This document shows, piece after piece, positions 7,963 through 15,973 of a stretch of DNA of 64,000 nt; the stretch's first letter is position 1, and every line of letters starts with the position of its first letter. The translations under genes were made by a program, and so were the position numbers. Origin of the DNA: VRUE01 sp963812335 (lineage in GTDB: Bacteria > Actinomycetota > Thermoleophilia > Solirubrobacterales > 70-9); contig CAWEUU010000005.1 of assembly GCA_963812335.1 (NCBI GenBank), positions 248,001-312,000 of the forward strand, read 5' to 3'. The notes under the pieces were generated by a model. The model saw nothing but the letters and a program-made list of their open reading frames with translations, made no database searches and had not been told where the DNA came from.

Positions 7963-9066
7963 ATGACTCCGGACACGATCTCCTTCGCCCGTGGGGCGCC
8001 GAGCGCCGACATCCTGCCCAGGGACGCCGTCGCCGAGGCAGCCGGCCGGGCGCTCGCCGAGGACTGGGAAAAGGCGCTCTCCTACGGCACCGGCATCGGC
8101 CATCCCGGCCTCTGTCAGTGGGTCGCCGAGCGCCACGGCGGGCTCGACGCCGGCCAGGTGATGATCGCCAACGGCTCGCTGGAGGCCGGCTGGATGCTGT
8201 TCGAGCACCTGCTCGAGCCCGGCGACCGGGTCGTCGTCGAGCAGCCGACCTACGACCGCACGCTGCTGATGCTGCAGCGGCTCGGGGTCGAGCTGGTGCC
8301 GGTGGCGCTGGAGCCGGACGGGCTCGACGTTGACGCCTTCGAGGCTGCTCTCGCCGAGGGGCCGATCAAGCTCGCCCACGTGATCCCCAACTTCCATAAC
8401 CCGGCCGGCTGCACGCTCTCGGCCGCGAAGCGGACCCGCCTGGTCGAGCTCGCCGCCGAGCACGGCTTCTGGATCTTCGAGGACGACCCCTATCGCGAGC
8501 TGCCGTTCGAGGGCGAGGCACTCGAGTCGATGCTCTCGCTCGACCGGGCCGACCGCGTGGTCCACGCCTCCTCGTTCTCGAAGACGGTCAGCCCCGGCGT
8601 GCGGGTCGGCTACCTCGCCGGGCCCGCGGCGGAGATCGCGGTGCTGGCCAAGCGCGCCAACGAGACCTACATCTCGCCCAACATGCTGGCCGAGTCGGTC
8701 GTGCTCGAGCTCTGTCGCTCCGGCGCTCTGGACGACAACATCGAGTTCGTCAAGGGCGCTCTGAGCGACCGCTGTGAGGCTCTGGTCGAGGCGCTGCGCG
8801 AGCAGCTTCCGGAGGCCGAGTTCGTCGTCCCCGAGGGCGGCTACTTCCTCTGGCTCGACCTCGCCGAGGGCACCGAAACTCCGTCGCTGCTTGCCGAGGC
8901 CAAGGGCGAGGGCGTCGCCTTCGTAGCCGGCCCCGACTTCATGATCGAGGGCGGCGAGAACAGCCTGCGCCTCTCCTTCGCCAGCGTGCCGCCGGAGCGG
9001 ATCGCCGAGGGCGTCGGCCGTATCGCGCGCGCCCTGGAGCGCGTCCGCGCCGGCTCGCCCGCCTAG
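7963..9066 (+). CDS. PLP-dependent aminotransferase (class I/II, LysN/2-aminoadipate type)
   Basis: A fold-type I aminotransferase of 367 aa related to the 2-aminoadipate/LysN and MocR-like group; the amino acid substrate is not evident. Conserved features are the HVIPNFHNPAG segment contacting PLP, EDDPYRELPF, the Schiff-base lysine in SSFSKTVSPGVRVGY and a final arginine in LRLSFAS. There is no N-terminal GntR domain, so it is an enzyme rather than a MocR regulator. ATG 7963 is chosen over a TTG at 7945 because MTPDTISFARGAPS matches family N-termini. The 3' end overlaps the convergent DtxR-type gene by 4 bp. Confidence 0.88.
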   Translation: MTPDTISFARGAPSADILPRDAVAEAAGRALAEDWEKALSYGTGIGHPGLCQWVAERHGGLDAGQVMIANGSLEAGWMLFEHLLEPGDRVVVEQPTYDRTLLMLQRLGVELVPVALEPDGLDVDAFEAALAEGPIKLAHVIPNFHNPAGCTLSAAKRTRLVELAAEHGFWIFEDDPYRELPFEGEALESMLSLDRADRVVHASSFSKTVSPGVRVGYLAGPAAEIAVLAKRANETYISPNMLAESVVLELCRSGALDDNIEFVKGALSDRCEALVEALREQLPEAEFVVPEGGYFLWLDLAEGTETPSLLAEAKGEGVAFVAGPDFMIEGGENSLRLSFASVPPERIAEGVGRIARALERVRAGSPA

Positions 9067-9770
9067 CGGCCGTAGCGGTCCGAGGAGAGCACGAGCTGCT
9101 CGGGGATCGCTGCGCGCGGCGGCGGCGACGGGTCGGCGCGGACCGAGACGGTCTCGGCGACGCTGCGCGAGACCTGGTGCGATCCGTCGGGCGAGGCGAC
9201 CGTCACGCCCTCCTCGTCGGAGCGCTCGACCGTGCCCTCGAGGCCCGGCTCGAGCCCGGCCGCTTTGAGGTAGTGCAGCAACTCCTCGGCCTCGTTCTCG
9301 AAGCGCAGGACGACCAGCTTGGCGCCGACCTCGACGTCGGCGAGCAGCGAGCCGCGCTCGCGCACCCCCTCGACGATCGGGTGGCCGTGGGGGCAGGTGG
9401 TCGCGTCGCCGATCGCGGCGCGCATGCGCTCCTCCAGCACCGGCGACATCGCGTGCTCGATCCGCTCGGCCTCCTCGTGCACCTCGTCCCAGGGGATGCC
9501 GAGCACATCGGTGAGGAAGCGCTCGATCATCCGGTGGCGGCGGACGATGTGGTTGGCGTGCTCACGGCCCGACTCGGTGAAGCCGAGCGACTTGTCGGCG
9601 TTGCGCTCGACGTAGCCGTCCTCGACCAGGCGGCCGACCATCTCGTGCACCGTCGGCGGCGAGAGCTGCATCGCGCGGGCGATGTTGGCGCCGGTCATCG
9701 GCAACCCCGCCTCCTCGAGCCAGAACATGCTCTCCAGGTACTCCTGCTCGGCGACCGTCGCTTGCTCCAC
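9063..9770 (-). CDS. Metal-dependent transcriptional regulator, DtxR/IdeR/MntR family
   Basis: A 235-aa iron- or manganese-responsive repressor. The N-terminal winged helix (about 1-70, MTGANIARAMQLSPPTVHEMVGRL) is followed by the dimerisation and metal-binding domain with HRMIERFL, HEEAERIEHAMS and CPHGHPI, which supply the usual His/Glu ligands. The C-terminal ~80 residues form the FeoA/SH3-like domain of the longer DtxR proteins. Cysteine in CPHGH favours iron sensing over manganese, by analogy. It starts with GTG; a TAAGAT hexamer lies 7 nt before that codon, pointing to a leaderless mRNA. Confidence 0.9.
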   Translation of the reverse strand: MEQATVAEQEYLESMFWLEEAGLPMTGANIARAMQLSPPTVHEMVGRLVEDGYVERNADKSLGFTESGREHANHIVRRHRMIERFLTDVLGIPWDEVHEEAERIEHAMSPVLEERMRAAIGDATTCPHGHPIVEGVRERGSLLADVEVGAKLVVLRFENEAEELLHYLKAAGLEPGLEGTVERSDEEGVTVASPDGSHQVSRSVAETVSVRADPSPPPRAAIPEQLVLSSDRYGR

Positions 9771-9783
9771 GGCCCCGATCTTA
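9771..9783 (-). promoter_or_regulatory. -10 box for the leaderless dtxR-like mRNA
   Basis: On the minus strand TAAGAT (9778-9783) lies 7 nt before the GTG at 9770. It includes the TAA stop codon of the upstream phosphatase gene. Confidence 0.5.
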
Positions 9784-10596
9784 TCCTCGCGCCATCAGGG
9801 TCGAGACGACCGCCTCGTAGAAGCCGTCGCCCATCGCGCCCTCGGTCACGGTGGCGTTGTCCCAGGCGGCGAGCGCGCGGCGCAGGCCGGGGTCGCGCTC
9901 GGGCCCGTTGGCGACGACGAAGAAGCGGCCGACGGCGGCAGCGACCTCGAGGTCCTCGACCGAGTCGCCGACGGCGATGCACTCGGCGGGGTCGAAGCCG
10001 CGGGCGCGGGCGTGAGCGGCGACGGCGCCGGCCTTGCTGACCACCTTCGGGACCAGGTGGTAGGCGTGGGTCGGCCCATCGACGGCGGCCATCTCGCGGC
10101 CGATCGCGCCGTTGTCGAGCAGGCGAAGGTTCTCGTGGCCGGCGCCAGCGAGCAGCTCGTTGGCCTCGTCGACGTCGACCTTGCCGCGGAAGAGGTGGGA
10201 GAGGACGCGGCCGTGGTGCCAGGGCGCGTGGTACTCGAGCCGCCCCTGGAAGCGCTCGAAGAGCATCTTCGGGATCCCCTGCCGCTCGATCTTCTCGTAG
10301 ACCGTGCCCTCCTCGTCGGGGACGAGGTCGCCGGTCAGCAGCGTCGTCTCGCCGTCGATCGCGAAGGCGCAGCCGGCCTCGTAGATGTAGGAGGTCTGGC
10401 CCATCAGCCGGGCCGCCTCATGCACCTGCGGCTCGCGGCGGCCGGACATGATCACGACCTCGACCCCGGCTCGGTGGCAGGCCTCCAGCCCGCGCGACTG
10501 TGCCAGCGAAAAGCCACCCTCGGCGTCGCGGAACAGCGAGCTGCCCCTGCCGAGCAGGGTGCCGTCGAGGTCGGTGTAGACGCAACTCAGAGCCAT
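9781..10596 (-). CDS. HAD-IIB phosphatase (mannosyl-3-phosphoglycerate/sucrose-phosphate phosphatase-like)
   Basis: A 271-aa HAD hydrolase of the type IIB (Cof/MPGP/SPP) group that removes phosphate from a sugar phosphate. Motif I is YTDLDGTLLGRG (Asp8 nucleophile, Asp10 acid/base), motif II the Ser of VIMSGRR, and motif III-IV the Lys region and GDSVEDLEVAAAVG. The cap between motifs II and III fits the C2b fold. Substrate cannot be assigned. The longer open frame upstream of the ATG at 10596 overlaps folP in antisense and is not coding. It is divergent from folP, with overlapping -10 boxes. Confidence 0.82.
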   Translation of the reverse strand: MALSCVYTDLDGTLLGRGSSLFRDAEGGFSLAQSRGLEACHRAGVEVVIMSGRREPQVHEAARLMGQTSYIYEAGCAFAIDGETTLLTGDLVPDEEGTVYEKIERQGIPKMLFERFQGRLEYHAPWHHGRVLSHLFRGKVDVDEANELLAGAGHENLRLLDNGAIGREMAAVDGPTHAYHLVPKVVSKAGAVAAHARARGFDPAECIAVGDSVEDLEVAAAVGRFFVVANGPERDPGLRRALAAWDNATVTEGAMGDGFYEAVVSTLMARG

Positions 10597-10607
10597 GGTC
10601 CGGTCGC

Positions 10608-10620
10608 TACCGTAGCGGCC
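10608..10620. promoter_or_regulatory. Overlapping divergent -10 boxes between the phosphatase gene and folP
   Basis: TACCGT at 10608-10613 lies 7 nt before the folP GTG at 10621. The complementary strand reads TACGGT at 10609-10614, 12 nt before the phosphatase ATG at 10596. The palindromic TACCGTA could serve both directions. Confidence 0.45.
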
Positions 10621-11562
10621 GTGAGTGAGCCGCGAGCGAAGCGTCGAAATCTGATTTTTCGCGAGCGAGCGGCTCACGATCCGGTGTCTCTTTGGAAGCT
10701 CGCCGATCGGACCCTCGAGCTGGCGCAGCCGATCGGGGCCGGGATCGTCAACGTGACCGCCGACTCGATGTTCGAGGGGGCGCGCAGCGTCACGCCCGAG
10801 CGGGCGGTCGCCGACGGGCGGGCGCTGGTCGAGGCCGGCTTCGAGATGCTCGACGTGGGCGCGGTGGCGGCGCGCAGCGGGCCGCCGGTCGAGCCCGGCG
10901 ACGAGGCCGAGACGCTGATCCCGGCGATCGAGGGGCTGGCAGCGAGCGTTCCCGTCTCGGCCGACACCTTCTCGGTCGCGGTGGCGCGGCGGGCACTGGG
11001 GGCGGGCGCGGTCGCGATCAATGACATCTCCGGCGGCTCGGAGGAGATGTTCGAGCTGGTCGCGGAGAGCGGCTGCGGCTACGTGCTGATGCACATCGAG
11101 GGGCCGCCGCGCGTGGACCGGCCTCCGCGCGACCACGGCGACGTGGTCGAGCACCTGATCGAGTGGTTCGGGGGGAGAATTGAGCTCGCCCGGAGCCTTG
11201 GGGTAGACGTGGAGCAGATCGCAATCGACCCGGGCCTCGACTTCGACCTCACCGTCGAGCAGAACCTGGAGATCCTGCGCCGGCTCGGCGATCTGCGCGC
11301 GCTCGGTCCCGCCCTCTACGTCTCGCTCTCGCGCAAGGACTTCATCGGGGCCGTGCTGGGCGGCGGCTGGGAGCAGCGCCTGCCGGCGAGCGAGCGCGAG
11401 TGGGGCACGGTCGCGGCGGCGGCGCTGGCGGTGCGTGAGGGCGCCGACGTGTTGCGCATCCACGACCGCAGCACGCTTCAGGCGGTGAAGGTCGCTGGCG
11501 CGATCCGTGGCGAGTTGGTCGCAAATAGTGCGACCAACGCGCCAACCGGGGGCGGGGATTGA
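10621..11562 (+). CDS. folP: Dihydropteroate synthase
   Basis: FolP condenses para-aminobenzoate with dihydropterin pyrophosphate in folate synthesis. The 313-aa protein has the TIM-barrel motifs GIVNVTADSMFEGAR (normally NVTPDSFSDGG), INDISGG, YVLMHIEG, IDPGLDFDLT, SLSRKDFIG and IHDR. The Pro-to-Ala and Phe-to-Met changes in the first motif are unusual and the protein may be a divergent paralogue. GTG 10621 is favoured because a TACCGT box stands 7 nt upstream; GTG 10684 would give a more typical N-terminus. The stop overlaps the helicase ATG (TGATG). Confidence 0.85.
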   Translation: MSEPRAKRRNLIFRERAAHDPVSLWKLADRTLELAQPIGAGIVNVTADSMFEGARSVTPERAVADGRALVEAGFEMLDVGAVAARSGPPVEPGDEAETLIPAIEGLAASVPVSADTFSVAVARRALGAGAVAINDISGGSEEMFELVAESGCGYVLMHIEGPPRVDRPPRDHGDVVEHLIEWFGGRIELARSLGVDVEQIAIDPGLDFDLTVEQNLEILRRLGDLRALGPALYVSLSRKDFIGAVLGGGWEQRLPASEREWGTVAAAALAVREGADVLRIHDRSTLQAVKVAGAIRGELVANSATNAPTGGGD

Positions 11563-13838
11563 TGGCCAAGAGCCTGCTGGAGAGCCCTTGGTCGATCGCG
11601 ATCGACCCGGCGCGGCGCGACGGGCGGATCGTCGCCGAGAGCAGCGAGGGAGAGCGCAAGTCGAGGCCGGTGGCGATGCCGCGTTCGCTCGACGCCGGCC
11701 TGGTCGAGGCGCTGGGCCGGGCCGGGATCGAGCGGCTCTACTCGCACCAGCGCGACGCGCTGAAGGTGGCGGCGGGCTCCAACCTGGTGATCACCAGCGG
11801 TACCGCCTCGGGCAAGAGCCTCGCCTTCAACCTGCCGGTGCTCGACGGGATCGCGCGCGACGGCAAGCGCCGCGCGCTCTACCTCTACCCGACCAAGGCG
11901 CTCGCCCAGGACCAGGCGCGCAAGCTCGCGGCGCTGCGCCCACCCGGGCTACGCGAGGCGATCTACGACGGCGATACGCCGCGCGAGGAGCGGCCCTCGA
12001 TCCGCCGCCGCAACAACCTAGTGCTGACCAACCCCGACATGCTGCACGTCGGCCTGCTCCCCAACCACAAGAGCTGGGGCGACTTCCTCGCCAACCTCGG
12101 CTGGGTGGTCGTCGACGAGGCACACACCTATCGCGGCGTCTTCGGCTCCCACGTCGCCAACGTGCTGCGGCGGCTGCGCCGGGTCGCGCGCGCCTACGGC
12201 GCCGAGCCACGCTTCCTGCTCGCCTCGGCGACGATCGCCAACCCGGTCGAGTTGGCCGAGGGGCTGGTCGGCGAGCCGTTCGAGCTGATCGACGACGACG
12301 GCGCGCCACGGGCCGGGCGCGAGATCGCGATCTGGAACCCGCCGCTGATCGACAAGGCGAGCGGCACACGGCGCTCGGCGCTCTCCGAGGCGGCCGATCT
12401 GCTCGCCGAGCTGGTCAGCCACGGGGTGCGCACGATCTGCTTCCTCAAAAGCCGCCGCGGGATCGAGCTGATCCAGCGCTTTGCCCGCGAAGCGCTGGAG
12501 CGGCGCGGCAAGCCTGAGCTGGCGGCGCGGATCGCCCCCTACCGCGGCGGCTACACGCCGCAGCAGCGGCGCGAGATCGAGCAGCGGCTGAGTGCGGGCG
12601 AGCTGCTCGCCGTGGTCGCGACCGACGCGCTCGAGCTGGGAATCGACATCGGCGAGCTCGACGCGGCGATCTGCGTCACCTTCCCCGGCACCGTCGCCAG
12701 CCTGCGCCAGATGTGGGGGCGGGCGGGTCGCGAGCGGCGCGGGTTGGCGCTCTACGTGGCCGGCGCCGACGCGCTCGACCAGTTCTTCTGTCGCCACCCG
12801 GACGAGTTCGTCGGGCGGCCGGTGGAGGCGGCGATTCTCGACCACGAGAGCGAGCAGATCGCCTCGCGGCACATGGTCGCGGCGGCCTACGAGCTGCCGC
12901 TGAGCGACGCGGATGACGAGGTCTTCGGCGACGGCTGGCGCGAGCGGGCCGGGCGGCTGACCGCGGCCGGTGAGCTGCGCCGGGCCGGCGGGCGCCTGCT
13001 GCCGGCCGAAAGCGGCTTCGTCGCGGCGAAGATCTCGCTGCGCTCGGCCTCGGCCGACTCGGTCGCGGTGATCGAGCGCGACTCGGGCGAGATGCTCGGC
13101 CTGGTCGAGGCCGAGCGTGCCTTCACCACGGTCCACCCGGGCGCCGTCTACCTCCACCTCGGCCGCTCCTACGAGGTCGAGCAGCTCGACGTCCAGGGGC
13201 GGCGGGCGATCGTCTCGCGTTTCGACGGCGACTGGTACACGCGGCCCAAAAAGGAGACCGAGATCTACATCGAGCGGGTGCGCGAGCAGCGCACGACGGC
13301 GGGGGTCGAGCTGCATTTCGGCGAAGTCTCGGTCAGCGAGCAGGTGGTCGCTTTCCAGCGGGTCTCGATCTCCGAGCAGGAGCCGATCGACATCGTCGCC
13401 TTGGAGCTGCCCGAGCAGCACTTCGTCACCCAGGCGCTCTGGTACGTGCTGCCCGAGCGGCTGAGCGGGGCGCTGCCGTCCGACGTCCTGCTCGGCGCCC
13501 TGCACGCGACCGAGCACGGCCAGATCGCGGTATTGCCGCTGATCGCGATGTGCGATCGCTGGGACATCGGTGGCCTCTCGACCAACGTCCACTTCCAGAC
13601 CGGCCGGCCGACGATTTTCATCTACGACGGGCACCCTGGTGGGGTCGGGATTACTTTGCGCGGCTACGAGCAGTTCGAGCGCCTGCTCGGCGACGCCGAG
13701 CGGCTGATCGGCGAGTGCCCCTGTGAGTCCGGCTGCCCCTCCTGCGTGCAGAGCCCGAAGTGCGGCAACCTGAACGAACCGCTGCACAAGGCCGGGGCGT
13801 TGGAACTCATGCGCCTGATGAAGGCGCGAGTGAAATGA
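11562..13838 (+). CDS. DEAD/DEAH-box helicase with C-terminal DUF1998 Zn domain (MrfA/YprA-like)
   Basis: A 758-aa superfamily 2 helicase with the architecture of Bacillus MrfA, a 3'-5' DNA helicase in mitomycin C repair. RecA domain 1 has the Q-like region, Walker A SGTASGKS, DEAH in VVVDEAHTYRG and SATIANP; RecA domain 2 has ATDALELGIDIG and the arginine finger region MWGRAGRERRG. The C-terminus carries the MrfA/DUF1998 cysteine cluster (CPCESGCPSCVQSPKCG). It begins one base inside the folP stop, so it is co-translated with folP. The last codons lie in the left arm of a large palindrome (13820-13982). Confidence 0.9.
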   Translation: MAKSLLESPWSIAIDPARRDGRIVAESSEGERKSRPVAMPRSLDAGLVEALGRAGIERLYSHQRDALKVAAGSNLVITSGTASGKSLAFNLPVLDGIARDGKRRALYLYPTKALAQDQARKLAALRPPGLREAIYDGDTPREERPSIRRRNNLVLTNPDMLHVGLLPNHKSWGDFLANLGWVVVDEAHTYRGVFGSHVANVLRRLRRVARAYGAEPRFLLASATIANPVELAEGLVGEPFELIDDDGAPRAGREIAIWNPPLIDKASGTRRSALSEAADLLAELVSHGVRTICFLKSRRGIELIQRFAREALERRGKPELAARIAPYRGGYTPQQRREIEQRLSAGELLAVVATDALELGIDIGELDAAICVTFPGTVASLRQMWGRAGRERRGLALYVAGADALDQFFCRHPDEFVGRPVEAAILDHESEQIASRHMVAAAYELPLSDADDEVFGDGWRERAGRLTAAGELRRAGGRLLPAESGFVAAKISLRSASADSVAVIERDSGEMLGLVEAERAFTTVHPGAVYLHLGRSYEVEQLDVQGRRAIVSRFDGDWYTRPKKETEIYIERVREQRTTAGVELHFGEVSVSEQVVAFQRVSISEQEPIDIVALELPEQHFVTQALWYVLPERLSGALPSDVLLGALHATEHGQIAVLPLIAMCDRWDIGGLSTNVHFQTGRPTIFIYDGHPGGVGITLRGYEQFERLLGDAERLIGECPCESGCPSCVQSPKCGNLNEPLHKAGALELMRLMKARVK

Positions 13839-13982
13839 TCGCGGCCCGGATGAGGCCAGCGACACTGCGCGACGCGGCCCCTCCCCGGTTCCCACGTAGC
13901 GCTGCTACGCGGAAACCGTCTCGTGACCGCCTCGCTTGGTCTCTGACCTCCCCGGACTCGCGCTAATTTCACTCACGCCTTC
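13820..13982. repeat. 163-bp imperfect palindrome between helicase and TIGR00725 genes
   Basis: The outer arms (13820-13836 and 13966-13982) are complementary at 16 of 17 positions. The centre (13886-13900 and 13904-13918, 3-nt loop) is complementary at 13 of 15, and the sequence between shows partial complementarity in register. The symmetry axis of inner and outer arms coincides near 13901-13902. In a minus-strand transcript the two central mismatches become G-U pairs. It could be a miniature mobile element, a structured RNA or a large terminator. Confidence 0.6.
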
Positions 13983-13988
13983 ACTGAA

Positions 13989-14483
13989 ATGGAACGTCAA
14001 CAAGAGCAAATCGCAGTGATCGGGAGCGGAACCTGTGATCGCGGATCCGAAGCATGGACGCTTGCGGAGCAGGTGGGACAAGGCCTGGCAGAGGCGGGTG
14101 TCACGGTTGTCTGCGGCGGCCTGGGCGGGGTGATGGAGGCCGCCTCGAAGGGCGCCGCGGAGGCGGGCGGCGAGGTGGTCGGGATCGTTCCCGGGGTCTC
14201 GGTCGAGGAAGCGAATCCACACTGCACCCACGTGGTCGCCAGCGCGATCGGGTATGCACGCAACCTGGCGGTCGTCGCTAGCGGCGAGGTCGTAATCGCG
14301 GTCGGCGGCGAGTGGGGGACGCTCTCGGAGATCGGCCATGCCCGCACCTTCGGCAAGACCGTGGTCGCCCTGCGCAGCTGGGGTCTGACCGGCCGCGAGC
14401 GGATGGAGGGCGCCCCCGGCGTCGTCCCGGTAGAGACCGCCGCCGAGGCGGTCGCCGCCGCCCTCGACGCCCTCGCCAGCTGA
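13989..14483 (+). CDS. TIGR00725 family (LOG-like Rossmann) protein
   Basis: A 164-aa protein of the TIGR00725/SLOG group, related to LOG phosphoribohydrolases. It has the N-terminal nucleotide-binding strand (QIAVIGSGTCDRG), CGGLGGVMEAASKGA and the family motif GGEWGTLSEIGHA. In LOG proteins the PGGxGTxxE motif holds the catalytic Glu; here the first residues are GGEWGTLSE, as usual in the TIGR00725 subfamily, whose reaction is unknown. It starts 6 bp after the large palindrome and ends in a bidirectional hairpin. Confidence 0.85.
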   Translation: MERQQEQIAVIGSGTCDRGSEAWTLAEQVGQGLAEAGVTVVCGGLGGVMEAASKGAAEAGGEVVGIVPGVSVEEANPHCTHVVASAIGYARNLAVVASGEVVIAVGGEWGTLSEIGHARTFGKTVVALRSWGLTGRERMEGAPGVVPVETAAEAVAAALDALAS

Positions 14484-14530
14484 CGTGCCTCAAGTTGAGT
14501 ACCCATAGGGTCCGCTAACTCGAGGCACGT
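14483..14530. terminator. Bidirectional hairpin terminator
   Basis: Arms 14483-14496 and 14517-14530 pair at 13 of 14 positions, with a smaller hairpin (accc-ata-gggt) in the loop. It sits between two convergent genes and has no U-tract, as is common in high-GC actinobacteria. Confidence 0.65.
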
Positions 14531-15739
14531 GGCCAGAGCTCGCGGATCGCGAGGACGGCGAAGGCGTGGGACCAGGCTAGGGGGGTGGTCGAGGCCGGCG
14601 CTCCGGTCTCGGCGTCGACGCGCTCCGGGAGCAGGCCGAGCGGCGTCGCGGCGCGGCGCAGGTCGGCCATCAGTCTCAGAGCCGCGCGGCGGTCGCGGAT
14701 GGCGACGACGGCACGGCTATCTGCCGCTGCGTCCCGTGACAGCGCCGCCAGGCCCAGGGCGACCCAGGCGGTCGGCGCGGTCCAGGGGTCCTCGCCGCCG
14801 TGCCAGTGCTGCGACGGGACGATGCCGAAGCGCCCGCTGGAGCTGGCCGCCCGATGCAAGGTGCGGCGGATCGCGGGAAAGAGCGATGCCTGAGCAAAAG
14901 GCCGCACCCCCCAGGCGACCGCGGAGTCCCAGCCGGAGTCCGGCTCGCCGGCGATCCGCACAAGCCCTGCGTTGCCGGCGAAGTCCCGCCAGGGTCCTCG
15001 GCTGCTTCCGCTGCGACTTATGTGCGCCTGGCGGGCATAAGTCGCAGCGGAACCCGTTGACGCAAGGGCATTGGCTACGTAGTCGCCCGAGTCACCCTCC
15101 TGGTAGTCGGCGCGGTCGCGCCACTCGAATCCCGTGGCCGCCCGGTCACTGAGATTTGCCGCGGGCCGCGGTTCGAGCTCGGCGGCACGGAGGGCCGCGG
15201 CGACCCAGCCGGCCGCATCGCCCTGCGCCGCGCGTCCCGGCACGGGGGCGCCGGTCGTGTCGAACCGCGCGGCGGCGTCGAGGTCGAGGCGCTTGAGGAA
15301 GCGGGCGATTCGTCGCGCCTCCATCCAGTATCCGGACTCGGCCAGCGCGATCGCGGCCGTCGCCGCGTCGCGCGGCCAGACGTAGGCCCAGCCCGGCCGC
15401 GCCCCCGCCACGGCGGCGCCGTTGGGGGCGGCGGAGGCGCGTAGGACGAGCAGCGAGCGACGGTAGAGGCCCCGCGCCCAGGGTGGAGCGGCGTCGCTCA
15501 GCGGCGTCGCCCGTTCCAGCCAGCGCTGGTCCCGAGCGGCTGTCGCTCCCGACTCGCCAGTCCTGCCGCCGCCGTACCTCTTCGACGCCGGCACCGAGCA
15601 TGAACGCCGGCACGATTCCGGGAAAGCCACGCGGCACAGGGGGATCGACACTCGATCCCCCCGAGGAGGCGAGGACGGCGACGAGGCAGACCCCCGCCAA
15701 GACGATTCCTGCACGAGCCCAGACCAAGCCCCAATCCAA
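14515..15739 (-). CDS. GH15-like (alpha/alpha)6-barrel glycoside hydrolase, frameshifted
   Basis: The main frame (14515 to about 15590) shows glucoamylase-family (GH15) features: YVWPRDAATAAIAL, GGEDPWTAPTAWVALGL and the C-terminal GLLPERVDAETG...PLAWSHAF block with the catalytic-type Glu. The natural N-terminus lies in another frame starting TTG 15739, with a signal/membrane segment (GIVLAGVCLVAVLA) and PGIVPAFMLGAGVEEVRR. One indel near 15560-15610 separates the two. A perfect 17-bp-arm hairpin (15006-15052) is inserted in frame and adds about 16 residues that look foreign to the domain. Exported polysaccharide hydrolase or related inactive protein; substrate unknown. Confidence 0.7.
15006..15052. 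repeat. Perfect hairpin (17-bp arms, 13-nt loop) inside the GH15-like gene
   Basis: Arms 15006-15022 and 15036-15052 are perfectly complementary. The 47 bp plus flanks keep the frame open. Its ends (TTCCGCTG / CAGCGGAA) are the same as those of the hairpin at 32333-32379. Confidence 0.75.
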
Positions 15740-15805
15740 GCAGCCCGATCCCGCCCCGGGCCGCTAGCCTTCCCCTCGGCGCGGCCCTCAGGCCTGCGCG
15801 GTCCA

Positions 15806-15878
15806 GGCGAGGTAGCTCAGTTGGTAGAGCACACGACTGAAAATCGTGGTGTCGTGGGTTCGATTCCCACCCTCGCCA
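15806..15878 (+). tRNA. tRNA-Phe (anticodon GAA)
   Basis: The cloverleaf folds fully: acceptor GGCGAGG (15806-15812) with CCTCGCC (15871-15877), D-arm GCTC/GAGC, anticodon stem CACGA/TCGTG around loop CTGAAAA (anticodon GAA at 15839-15841), 5-nt variable loop, T-arm GTGGG-TTCGATT-CCCAC, and discriminator A at 15878. CCA is not encoded. Its 3' part from the anticodon loop onward is duplicated at 18051-18093, so it is an integration site. Confidence 0.97.
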
Positions 15879-15879
15879 T
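15837..15879. repeat. attL: 43-bp direct repeat within tRNA-Phe
   Basis: It starts at the anticodon loop of tRNA-Phe and ends one base after the discriminator. It is identical to 18051-18093. Confidence 0.9.
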
Positions 15880-15923
15880 CCCCCGATTCCCAGGTCTGGC
15901 CTCAAATCGAGGCTTGGGCCGGG

Positions 15924-15933
15924 ATCGGGCGAT
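15924..15933. repeat. Left subterminal inverted repeat of the mini-island
   Basis: ATCGGGCGAT is the reverse complement of 17989-17998. Including the flanks, about 15 of 17 positions are complementary. Possibly a recombinase accessory site. Confidence 0.4.
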
Positions 15934-15973
15934 TGGGCCGGGGTAACGCTCTGGGTAACAGGAGGAACTCCGT

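Noticed and set aside
9682..11562. A 626-aa open frame starting upstream of folP
   Set aside because: The first half is the antisense shadow of the HAD phosphatase and dtxR-like genes; only the part from 10621 has folP motifs.
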